The position numbers and the translations under genes were made by a program. 21,181 nucleotides of DNA from JAYTQQ01 sp043784965 (GTDB lineage Bacteria > Bdellovibrionota > Bdellovibrionia > Bdellovibrionales > JAMPXM01), in NCBI GenBank assembly GCA_043784965.1, contig JAYVXS010000069.1, positions 1-21,181 of the forward strand, given 5' to 3'. The notes below the pieces were generated by a model. That model saw only the letters and a list, made by a program, of their open reading frames with translations. It was not told the DNA's origin and made no database searches. Positions within the stretch are counted from its first letter, which is position 1. Every line of letters begins with the position of its first letter. Positions 14,059 to 21,088 of the stretch are shown here, piece after piece.

Positions 14059-15215
14059 AGCAGTTTTTCAATATTCATAGTCTGTACCGCCTCTACTTGA
14101 AATTTAGGCCTGCCGAAATGATCTTACTTGCCGTCATTTTCCAGAGTGTTCCGACCCTTGCCAACAGTGAAGTGACCTCAATCATTCGAAACTATGACGA
14201 TGGCGAAACTCAGGTGGTTTCACCTTCAGTTGACGTCACTGGTACAGCTTATCATGATCAACTCAAAATCGGCGCCGGCTGGGCCTCAGACATAGTATCA
14301 AGTGCGTCAGTCGATGTGCGCTCCTTTGGATCAAAAGGCCAAAGTAGCCGAATTGCGGACCGCCGCGTAGAATATGACCTGAATGCAGAATTAACAATTC
14401 CGGACGGAACCTTGAGTGCTGCTTATATTCAAAGTGACGAAAATGATTATCGCTCCAAAATCGTATCCGCTGGCGGCTCACGTGAATTCTTTGCCAAAAA
14501 CACGGTCCTCGGATTTTCATTTAGTAATGGTCAAGATACCATCGAGCAATCAGGCTTACCTACTTTTCATCAAGCCATGAATAACCAAGGTTACTCAATA
14601 TCACTTACGCAGATTTTAAGTCGCGTGAGTTTAATTAACTTTCTTTACGATTTTCGGGTCGAGAGTGGTTACGATGCAAGCCCATATCGACGCGCCGTTT
14701 TTCTTGACAATGCAGGGAATGCAACTACACAAATTGAAAATCACCCGCTGACCCGCAATCGAAACGCTTTTGCGATTAAGTATAACTGGTACTCAGAAAG
14801 TCTGCGCACTGCATTTAGCACAACAGATCGACTTTATTATGACAGTTGGGGAGTATTCTCAAATACGATCGAAGAAAAAATCAATCGGGATCTGGGTAGA
14901 CATTTTAATCTTGCCCTTGTGCTTAGAGTTTACCAACAGCTGCAAGCAAGCTTCTATAAGCCTTTTTATGATTCCGCTAGTCCCGGACCTTTTTGGACCG
15001 GCAATAAAACCCTTGCCACTTACAATTCTTATCTTGTCGGCATTCGACCAACTATTAAATTTACTGACGATTATTCAATTTATTTTAAATACGAATGGTA
15101 TACCGATATTTACAAAAATACAGTTGATCCAGGAAATTTAACAGATGTCAGAAACGGCAAGCTAGTTCGTATCACGGCAAATGTTATAGGCTTAGGAATG
15201 AGTGCAAAATTTTAA
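14055..15215 (+). CDS. DUF3570 outer-membrane beta-barrel protein
   Basis: A 386-residue protein recognisable as DUF3570. After a signal sequence ending around LPTLANS-like residues 33-38 come RNYDDGETQVVSPSVDV (45-61), then the conserved segment WASDIVSSASVDVRS (76-90), then ADRRVEYDLNAEL. These are the family's diagnostic N-terminal features. The remainder is a long series of amphipathic beta-strands ending in Phe (GLGMSAKF), as for outer-membrane barrels. GAGG lies 7 nt before the ATG, which overlaps the previous stop by 4 nt. The family's function is undetermined; from general knowledge its genes often lie with DUF4266, a thioredoxin and ApbE. DUF4266 and the thioredoxin are found here immediately downstream. 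The DxxSxAS sequence (79-85) resembles an ApbE flavinylation site. Confidence 0.87.
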   Translation: MKQFFNIHSLYRLYLKFRPAEMILLAVIFQSVPTLANSEVTSIIRNYDDGETQVVSPSVDVTGTAYHDQLKIGAGWASDIVSSASVDVRSFGSKGQSSRIADRRVEYDLNAELTIPDGTLSAAYIQSDENDYRSKIVSAGGSREFFAKNTVLGFSFSNGQDTIEQSGLPTFHQAMNNQGYSISLTQILSRVSLINFLYDFRVESGYDASPYRRAVFLDNAGNATTQIENHPLTRNRNAFAIKYNWYSESLRTAFSTTDRLYYDSWGVFSNTIEEKINRDLGRHFNLALVLRVYQQLQASFYKPFYDSASPGPFWTGNKTLATYNSYLVGIRPTIKFTDDYSIYFKYEWYTDIYKNTVDPGNLTDVRNGKLVRITANVIGLGMSAKF

Positions 15216-15246
15216 GCGCTTGGCGCTTTTCAAGGAGAGAGAGTCG

Positions 15247-15768
15247 ATGAGAGCTTTAAAGCAATTTTCTGTAATTGGATTAGCCGTATCCCTAGGCCTT
15301 TTGGTCAATAATACCGCCGATGCAAAGGTCAAAGTCGGCCAAGCCTTTCCGGATTTTACTTTAGCGAAGTTTACCGAGCCCTCAGCCAATTTAAAATTGA
15401 GCTCCCTAAAGGGAAAGGTGGTCATTTTAGATTTCTGGGCAAGTTGGTGTGAACCCTGCAAAGTTGAGCTACCCATTTTAAATAAAATGCATAAAAAATT
15501 TCACGCTAAGGGACTCGAAATCATCGGCATAAACGAAGACAAAGATGTAGTTGAGGCCAACAAATTTCTAAAAGAATTTCCGATGCAAATGACTTTACTT
15601 TCTGATGGCCAAAATGGCGATGTTTTGAAAAAACTTGAGGTTGCCGGCCTCCCGGTTACTTATGTTTTAGACAAAAAAGGTAAAGTTTCTAAAATTCATA
15701 AGGGCTTTAAAGAAGGCGATGTGCAAAAGTTTGAAAAAGAAGTTATTGCACTCTTGAAGTCCAAATAA
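15247..15768 (+). CDS. TlpA/ResA-type periplasmic thiol-disulfide oxidoreductase
   Basis: A 173-residue exported thioredoxin-fold protein. Signal peptide 1-26 (MRALKQFSVIGLAVSLGL, ending TADA) is followed by VGQAFPDFTL and LKGKVVILDFWASWCEPCKVELP with the redox pair Cys68/Cys71, then GINEDKD and the cis-proline GLPVTYVLDKKGK (Pro136). It lacks extra domains. Such proteins usually reduce apocytochrome CxxCH or other exported cysteines in the periplasm. AAGGAGAG lies just upstream of ATG 15247, which decides this start over an in-frame ATG at 15202. It is positioned between DUF3570 and the Cys-containing DUF4266 and haem lipoproteins, so plausible clients are adjacent. The Ala after the helix suggests normal signal peptidase I cleavage rather than a lipoprotein. 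Confidence 0.92.
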   Translation: MRALKQFSVIGLAVSLGLLVNNTADAKVKVGQAFPDFTLAKFTEPSANLKLSSLKGKVVILDFWASWCEPCKVELPILNKMHKKFHAKGLEIIGINEDKDVVEANKFLKEFPMQMTLLSDGQNGDVLKKLEVAGLPVTYVLDKKGKVSKIHKGFKEGDVQKFEKEVIALLKSK

Positions 15769-15783
15769 ACGCCGATAAGGATA

Positions 15784-16059
15784 GTGATATTAAAAAAGGG
15801 GTTCAATATCTTTCTGCCAAATGTTCGCTTTAGTAAATTTTTTCATTTCATTGGATTTGCTACGGCACTTCTAATGTTGAGCTCGTGCGGGCTGCTTGGC
15901 AAACGAGTTCAGCCGAACGATCGCGATATTTTAAGCAAGAGTGGTATGGCCTTAATGGATAATGTAAAAGAAACCACCACCATGAACCATATGTTCAATG
16001 CTCGCGAAGGATCGGTTGGCGGATTTGGCGGAGCAGGGGGCGGCTGTGGTTGCAACTAA
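15784..16059 (+). CDS. DUF4266 small lipoprotein with a Gly/Cys C-terminus
   Basis: A 91-residue protein recognisable as DUF4266. A hydrophobic signal sequence ends in the lipobox LSSC (Cys35 lipidated). The body has VQPNDRDILSKSGMALMDN and NAREGSVGGFGG, and the protein finishes in GGGCGCN, the family's hallmark C-terminus with two cysteines (Cys88, Cys90). Function is unknown. The tail could bind metal, be oxidised or modified, or be a thiol client of the TlpA protein encoded next to it. The start is GTG 15784 with AAGGA close upstream; no in-frame ATG gives a full signal sequence. Its last codons overlap the GTG start of the next lipoprotein gene. Confidence 0.85.
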   Translation: MILKKGFNIFLPNVRFSKFFHFIGFATALLMLSSCGLLGKRVQPNDRDILSKSGMALMDNVKETTTMNHMFNAREGSVGGFGGAGGGCGCN

Positions 16060-16510
16060 AAGTCGTAATGCTGTCTCGCTAAGCATTTCACTAAATATTT
16101 CAAAGAGTATTTTCTCACTAGGTGTCCTTTCATTTTGCCTGAGCTGCTCTGTAGACCTATCTACAAGCACTCCGGGAGCACAAGCTATAGTTTGTACTCC
16201 CAGTGCTGCACAGCTCACTGCCTTTGCACCCATTAATACAGGGATTCTTCAGCAACAAGGAAATGTCGGCGTCCAGCAGGGCTGTGCGAATTGTCATATT
16301 CAGGGAGTCGGCACTCCTCCCAACGCTGGAACAGGCGCAGGATCTTTCAGAATGCTAAACGGTAGTACTGCAGAAATTACCCTTGCTAATTATTGTACAG
16401 CCTACTCACGTCGTGACGTGATCGCTATCCATCCCACCCAGGCAACTCATGCACAGGTTTACGCCCCATCTGATCTGTCTCAATTATCCGCGTGGGTAGC
16501 AACTTTCTAA
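16046..16510 (+). CDS. monohaem c-type cytochrome-like lipoprotein
   Basis: About 154 residues from GTG 16046. A basic n-region (ATKSRN) and hydrophobic core lead to CLSC, so Cys34 is the probable lipidated residue. A single haem-c motif CANCH (80-84) is followed by HIQGVGTPPNAGTGAG and FRMLNGS, where Met103 could be the second haem ligand. Cys50 and Cys117 could form a disulfide. The GGAG and GGGG runs encoding the DUF4266 Gly tail provide the Shine-Dalgarno. Starts further upstream would sit inside DUF4266 without a signal-like n-region. The gene overlaps DUF4266 by 14 nt, so it is coupled to it. It probably carries electrons at the periplasmic face of a membrane. The exact family is not recognised. 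Confidence 0.75.
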   Translation: MVATKSRNAVSLSISLNISKSIFSLGVLSFCLSCSVDLSTSTPGAQAIVCTPSAAQLTAFAPINTGILQQQGNVGVQQGCANCHIQGVGTPPNAGTGAGSFRMLNGSTAEITLANYCTAYSRRDVIAIHPTQATHAQVYAPSDLSQLSAWVATF

Positions 16511-16817
16511 TATATTCGATTTTTAAATCTATCCTTTTATTTTTCAAGCCTATATTTTCAATTTTGAAATGTATCAATACGCGACACAAAGCTTTTTTTT
16601 AATTAAAGTTTTTTAAACCAACAAAAAGATCGACGCCATTTTTGAATTTAACTTCAAAATATCGAGCTTCCGGTGTCAAAGGATTTGACAGCCCGTAAGC
16701 GAAAGTTTTCTCGTTATTTTAATGAGTTAAATGCAATCTGAGGCTTTAGTCTAGATAGAGCAAGACCGATAAGCTCACATGATTGAATTTTCGATATCAT
16801 AGAAAAAGAGTATGACT
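16511..16817. other. AT-rich intergenic region upstream of the haem lipoprotein pair
   Basis: No gene seen. Contents are a T8 run (16592-16599) without a strong preceding stem, the small inverted repeat TTTCAA TT TTGAAA (16556-16569) and the 17-bp palindrome at 16674-16690. No promoter with both hexamers at good spacing was found, but one must presumably lie here to drive the two genes downstream. Confidence 0.5.
16674..16690. promoter_or_regulatory. candidate operator palindrome overlapping a perfect -35 hexamer
   Basis: TGTCAAA GGA TTTGACA is a perfect 7+3+7 inverted repeat. It contains TTGACA (16685-16690), the exact -35 consensus, although no matching -10 is visible at 15-19 nt. It lies 127 bp before the haem lipoprotein pair. 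Confidence 0.4.
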
Positions 16818-17534
16818 ATGAGAGCAAAAAAGCATTTTATAGGTATGTTGGCGCTTATTACTTCGACCAGTCTGATATATCAAAACTGTGGAAATGGCTT
16901 ATCGGCCTACAATAATTCAGCGCCGACAAGCTCAGCCAATTCATCAAATGCGCTGATTCCCTTGCCCGCGGTGGCCATACAAATAGTGCCAGTACAAACC
17001 AATTTACAGGCGGGTGCTAAGATTGACTTCAATGTATCTGGAGTGATTCCAGGAGATGCCACCTATGCTTGGAGTAATGTGAATAATGGAAGTTCAATTT
17101 GCTTCGAACTGAGCAAGGCCTCAGACAAAACCTATTCAATAAACTGCGCCTCTTCGGGCAATGCATTGGTTACAGTTGCCGTTATACAACAGGGTCAGAT
17201 CGTAGGATCCAGCGCATCTAATTTTGCACTGAGTGCTGCTGTGGCTACGCCAACGCCATCGCCGACACCTCCGCCAGATCCGAGCGCATCACCTTCGCCA
17301 ACTCCCGACCCGCAAGTAGCAGTGGGCAAGGCACTGTATTTAACGAACTGTGATACTTGCCATCGTCCAATTGCGACCTCTAACATTCGCTATACGAGTG
17401 CCCCACAGGTAACTTCAGTCATTAGTGGCAATCTTCAAAATATGCACAATACCGCTGGGATGACAGCACTCATACAAGTTGATGCGGCTTCAGTGGCAAA
17501 TTTGAATGCTCTTGTTTTTGCCTTGGGCCACTAA
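16818..17534 (+). CDS. lipoprotein with Ig-like domain and C-terminal monohaem cytochrome domain
   Basis: 238 residues from ATG 16818; AAGAG lies 7 nt upstream, whereas the ATG at 16812 leaves only 1 nt. The signal sequence ends in the unusual lipobox YQNC (Cys24). A Ser/Asn-rich linker leads to a beta-rich Ig/PKD-like domain (about 65-140) with WSNV and a likely disulfide Cys95-Cys110. A Pro/Thr/Ser-rich linker of repeated TPSP units (143-165) follows. The C-terminal haem domain begins ALYLTNCDTCH (haem Cys178, Cys181, His182), with Met209 or Met215 as possible second ligand. The flexible linker suggests a tethered electron shuttle at the outer membrane. The Ig-like and haem parts resemble those of the next gene, so the two are paralogues. 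Confidence 0.8.
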   Translation: MRAKKHFIGMLALITSTSLIYQNCGNGLSAYNNSAPTSSANSSNALIPLPAVAIQIVPVQTNLQAGAKIDFNVSGVIPGDATYAWSNVNNGSSICFELSKASDKTYSINCASSGNALVTVAVIQQGQIVGSSASNFALSAAVATPTPSPTPPPDPSASPSPTPDPQVAVGKALYLTNCDTCHRPIATSNIRYTSAPQVTSVISGNLQNMHNTAGMTALIQVDAASVANLNALVFALGH

Positions 17535-17600
17535 TTTAGGAGCGGCCGGTATTTCGTTTATTGTTTTAAAGAGTTTTGAACTTTCGTGAAAGGACCTGCA

Positions 17601-19001
17601 ATGAAAACGAATCGATTCTCACAGCAAAAAGGCCAAAAGATTTTAATTTGGACTTATATCTTTTCAACGATGGTCTTAAGTTTTCAGAACTGTGGTCCGA
17701 GTTTCTCGACCAGTTCGTCAGTTGTTACCCAAGACTCCATCCAAGGAGCCAATGTTATTACTGCAGCACTGACCAACAATTATAGTCCAAATAAAGATTT
17801 ATCATTTAGCTTTAATAAAAGCTTAATCGGTAATGGCCCCTTAGTATGGTCGAGTCTTTTGAACTCAACTACGAGCTGTACAGAAGTATCTGCGGACAAT
17901 GCCGACCCTTATATTGTGAATTGCGCTGGTAAAGGTATTTTATCGATTACCCTCGTGGTTGATTCAGGTACAGGTGGAGTGATCGGCCCATTAACTTCCA
18001 ACTTTGTCGTCAATGATGGCTTGCCGCGGTCAAACGGACTTGTACCCTTTGTTATCACCAGTGCCACTGCAGACTGGAACAAAATTGGCCTGACCCCTCC
18101 GGCCAATGTATCCACCTTTATGCGAACCGGTGGCAATTATTTAATTCGAGAAGCTGCGGGAATTGGTGTCGGCAATTTTAAATTTAGCTTCAATAATAAC
18201 AATCGCTTCTTAAATGGCGTAACCGCAAATTGGACTTTCTCTGGTGGTTGCACTGGCGTTGCAGGTGGTAATAATTTGGATATTTCATGTCCGACTCCAC
18301 CCGCACCAGCGCCACCCGCAGTCGCGCCGACTTCGATCGACATTAATGTCAGCCTCCAATTGACAGGTACTGATTCTGTGGGCGGCCCCTTTGTTATCCC
18401 TCAGGCAAATTGGAGCGGAACCTATGCCTATGGTGGTGCATTGACTCCAACTTTTGCAGGCTTTCCTAATCCCGCTGCCGCTCCAACCCCTGATCCAACG
18501 ACGGCCAATTTTATCGGTCCACAAGAATTACTGCAGACCACAGTATTATTTGTTGGACAAACTCTTCGCATTTTTAATAAAGCAAGTGCCTCCAAGCAAT
18601 TTGGTTTAAATTTTAATGGGACGCCTTGTGCTTCAACCGGGCCAATTCCATTTACTGCCGCCGGTGACTATTCGCAATTCGTTGACTGCGTAATCACCAC
18701 TGAGTTCGGTGATCCGGCCGTTGGGTCGCCAATTGCCAATGCCTATGATGGCGGTCAGAAGTTTTATTTGATTGCGATCGATGGGGTAAAACTTTACAAT
18801 GCTAATTGTAAGCTTTGTCATCTTGATTTGAGCATTTCACGAAACCAGATCGGAAATGAAACTCTACTCCGCTTAAAAGAAGCGATCTTAGGCCAAGCAA
18901 ATTCTCGACCAATGTTGTTATTTGACAACTCCTACTCGAGTCATTTAAGTAACTTAACTGATCCACAAAAGCTTGCAATTATTCACGTTCTACAAAAGTA
19001 G
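17601..19001 (+). CDS. large lipoprotein with beta-rich domains and C-terminal monohaem motif
   Basis: 466 residues from ATG 17601, with AAAGGA 6 nt upstream; a GTG at 17586 is less likely. The signal sequence ends in FQNC (Cys31). Residues about 64-137 match the Ig-like domain of the preceding protein (VWSSLLNS, the Cys93/Cys108 pair, YIVNCAGKG, SNFVV). A region absent from the neighbour follows (about 145-395). It has beta-rich segments, Cys217/Cys230, the Pro-rich PTPPAPAPPAVAPT and a cupredoxin-like stretch (LFVGQTLRIFNKASASKQFG, then Cys343/Cys363, then YDGGQKFYLIAI) lacking obvious copper ligands. The C-terminus VKLYNANCKLCH (Cys403, Cys406, His407) is a haem-c site with Met438 as possible ligand. 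No named family recognised. A strong terminator follows at 19081-19109. Confidence 0.78.
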   Translation: MKTNRFSQQKGQKILIWTYIFSTMVLSFQNCGPSFSTSSSVVTQDSIQGANVITAALTNNYSPNKDLSFSFNKSLIGNGPLVWSSLLNSTTSCTEVSADNADPYIVNCAGKGILSITLVVDSGTGGVIGPLTSNFVVNDGLPRSNGLVPFVITSATADWNKIGLTPPANVSTFMRTGGNYLIREAAGIGVGNFKFSFNNNNRFLNGVTANWTFSGGCTGVAGGNNLDISCPTPPAPAPPAVAPTSIDINVSLQLTGTDSVGGPFVIPQANWSGTYAYGGALTPTFAGFPNPAAAPTPDPTTANFIGPQELLQTTVLFVGQTLRIFNKASASKQFGLNFNGTPCASTGPIPFTAAGDYSQFVDCVITTEFGDPAVGSPIANAYDGGQKFYLIAIDGVKLYNANCKLCHLDLSISRNQIGNETLLRLKEAILGQANSRPMLLFDNSYSSHLSNLTDPQKLAIIHVLQK

Positions 19002-19080
19002 TATGCACTCCTTTGAGTGGCCAAATTGCCGGCAGTTGAGCCGGCCAAATCGCCAAAACTAGCAATTCTTTCAATTTCTT

Positions 19081-19109
19081 AAAAGCAGCCTTAGCAAAGA
19101 GCTGCTTTT
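19081..19109 (+). terminator. rho-independent terminator
   Basis: AAAAGCAGC (19081-19089) pairs perfectly with GCTGCTTTT (19101-19109) across an 11-nt loop, giving an A-rich upstream arm and a T4 tail. It ends the haem lipoprotein pair and isolates the hydrolase gene. An additional GCCGGC/GCCGGC hairpin lies about 50 bp upstream. Confidence 0.7.
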
Positions 19110-19125
19110 ATGTTATGAATTCTAC

Positions 19126-20223
19126 ATGATAAAATATAAGCTTGTTATTAAAAGAAGCCTTTCACTAACATTTATTTCTGGTCTGATTTGTGGACTCCTA
19201 CACACTCTACTTGGATGCAGTGGCTCTGGCATGCCAGCCAATTCACCAAATCCAACAATGGTAGAGGGCCTTTATGTACACACCTTTGGTGATCCCAAAA
19301 GTACTGCGGTGATATTAATTCACGATGGCTTTGGCGACCCCAGTGTTCCGGCGGCAAATCGCCCTCTAGGTGGTCCCACTGTAAATAGTATGTCTTTAGA
19401 ACATGGATTGGCCAAGAAACTCGCTGATAAAAATTTCTACGTCATCGCTTATGATCAAAGAGGACAGGGGCGAAGCGCAGATGCCCGCACCTCCACTGAC
19501 TATAGTTATAAACAGTATTCTGACGATATCAAAACCTTGATTGCTACTTATCAACTTTCACATCCAATTCTGATCGGCCACTCGCATGGTGGTATCATTG
19601 CGCTCAAATTTGACGAAATGAATCCCGGCGCGTCTAGAAAAATTGTTTTGGTAGATACGCCTCTAGATGTTTTTCAAGTATTGAATACAATTTCAACAAA
19701 TTGCCAAGCTCGCTACGACAAAGTTGGTGAAACCAGCAAAGTAACTGAAATAAAAGATTCCTTAGATACTCTTGCGAATACCAACACCCCACGTATTGAA
19801 CGCTCGGTAAGTGTAGCGAAAATATTTGAACAGGCCGGTACCTGCGGCGGAAGCGCAGGTCTATACAGCACAAAAGCTCCGACTGTTGAAGCCACTAAAT
19901 TTTACAAAATGTTAAGCTCGCTGGTGATTCCAATATCTAAGAGCAATCAAGCGTCGCCGATTAGTGCATTTTTAGCAAATGAAGACCATATTCATATCAA
20001 TGCACATGCTTACGTTGCGGCCCACAGCGATCATATCGTGGGGATTTACGGCAGCGAAGACAGTTTTTTTGATAGCAATTCACTGGCGCAGCTTAAGACC
20101 TCCTTAGGAGCTGGTGCTCATCCTGAGCGATTTGCGATGGTTGAAGCGGCTTCACACAACTCATTTATTGATCAAAGTGTCACATTTTTAGCTGCACTCA
20201 ATGCCATGCTAGTTCCAAAATAG
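19126..20223 (+). CDS. alpha/beta-hydrolase lipoprotein
   Basis: A 365-residue exported hydrolase. The signal sequence ends in lipobox LLGC (Cys31). The alpha/beta-hydrolase core shows VILIHDGFGD (oxyanion region, 62-71), VIAYDQRGQGRS (106-117), the nucleophile elbow GHSHGG with Ser153, a probable acid at Asp312 or Asp316 (IYGSEDSFFD) and catalytic His344 (ASHNSF). The catalytic set appears intact. A stretch of about 110 residues between Ser153 and the acid forms the lid region and contains two cysteines. The substrate is unknown; esterase, lipase or peptidase-type activity is possible. No clear Shine-Dalgarno precedes the ATG. It lies after a terminator and is probably transcribed alone or with the DedA gene 115 bp downstream. 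Confidence 0.85.
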   Translation: MIKYKLVIKRSLSLTFISGLICGLLHTLLGCSGSGMPANSPNPTMVEGLYVHTFGDPKSTAVILIHDGFGDPSVPAANRPLGGPTVNSMSLEHGLAKKLADKNFYVIAYDQRGQGRSADARTSTDYSYKQYSDDIKTLIATYQLSHPILIGHSHGGIIALKFDEMNPGASRKIVLVDTPLDVFQVLNTISTNCQARYDKVGETSKVTEIKDSLDTLANTNTPRIERSVSVAKIFEQAGTCGGSAGLYSTKAPTVEATKFYKMLSSLVIPISKSNQASPISAFLANEDHIHINAHAYVAAHSDHIVGIYGSEDSFFDSNSLAQLKTSLGAGAHPERFAMVEAASHNSFIDQSVTFLAALNAMLVPK

Positions 20224-20338
20224 AACGCGCAAATAAATTGCTTCAGTTTGAGAGCCTCGATTTGAGAATTTAGTTTATTAATTTTTGCTTTTCTCTCGAT
20301 TTACCGATTTGAATATAGAATCAAAACGAGGAGAATCA

Positions 20339-21088
20339 ATGGAACTTGGCGGCTATGAACAACAGATCATCACTTGGCTTTCAAGTTTTGCCTATCATCC
20401 GCTTGAACTCTATGGATTGATTTTTGCTTTTATGTTACTTAGTGGTTTTGGTCTCCCAATTCCAGAAGAAGTTGTACTAGTAAGCTCCGGACTAATTGCT
20501 TACGCTGGAAGCCGCCCAGATCTCTACCCGCCTCCGAATGTAGATGCCTCTGTCGTCAATACTTTTACGCTCGCTGTAGTCTGCCTGTTCTCGGTCTTTT
20601 TCAGTGACATTTTGGTCTTTTCAATAGGTCGAGTATTCGGACAAAAAATTGCGGCATCGCCGCGCTTTGGAAAGTATGTCGACCCAAGAAAAAATCCAAA
20701 GCTTGCAGATTTGCGCCGCAAATATGGCGCATGGGCGTGTGGTATTTTTCGCTTTACACCAGGCATTCGTTTTCCGGGACACTTAAGTTGCGGTATTATG
20801 CGCATTCCCGTTTGGAAATTTTCATTAATTGATGGTGCCGCAGCAATACTCTCTGTTCCGACTCAAGTTATACTTGTGGCAACTTATGGTGAGGTTATGC
20901 TTGGCTATTTGAAACAATTTAAAATAGTACTTTTCTCACTGTTTGCAATTGGCGGTACTTGTTATTTGGCATATCGACTATTTCATTGGTTGAACGGGGC
21001 TGCACCTAAACGTTTGCGACTTGTGGAGAAAACCCAAGAATCTAAGAAGTCTACGGACTTAAAATCTCAGGAGCGTCGCGCCTCTTAA
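20339..21088 (+). CDS. DedA-family (VTT domain) inner-membrane protein
   Basis: A 249-residue polytopic inner-membrane protein. Features are GFGLPIPEE (36-44), a possible membrane-embedded acidic Asp90, and FRFTPGIRFPGHLSCG (137-152) with Arg138 and Arg144, matching the paired essential arginines of DedA proteins such as YqjA. Four or so further hydrophobic segments are present, and the C-terminal tail (220-249) is basic and soluble. DedA proteins act in lipid (undecaprenyl or phosphatidyl carrier) flipping and in proton-dependent envelope homeostasis. GAGGAG 6 nt before ATG 20339 decides this start over an in-frame ATG at 20285. The stop is followed directly by a copy of the dispersed palindromic repeat. 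Confidence 0.9.
   Translation: MELGGYEQQIITWLSSFAYHPLELYGLIFAFMLLSGFGLPIPEEVVLVSSGLIAYAGSRPDLYPPPNVDASVVNTFTLAVVCLFSVFFSDILVFSIGRVFGQKIAASPRFGKYVDPRKNPKLADLRRKYGAWACGIFRFTPGIRFPGHLSCGIMRIPVWKFSLIDGAAAILSVPTQVILVATYGEVMLGYLKQFKIVLFSLFAIGGTCYLAYRLFHWLNGAAPKRLRLVEKTQESKKSTDLKSQERRAS

Noticed and set aside
16685..16720. Full sigma70 promoter using TTGACA at 16685-16690
   Set aside because: No hexamer resembling TATAAT occurs at 15-19 nt downstream.
17195..17386. Minus-strand open frame over the TPSP-repeat linker
   Set aside because: Low-complexity repeats open several frames at once; the plus-strand frame carries the signal sequence and haem motif.
17586..19001. Copper-binding cupredoxin assignment for the middle of the large lipoprotein
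   Set aside because: The strand pattern is suggestive but no His/Cys/Met ligand set is visible, so only a fold-level resemblance is noted.
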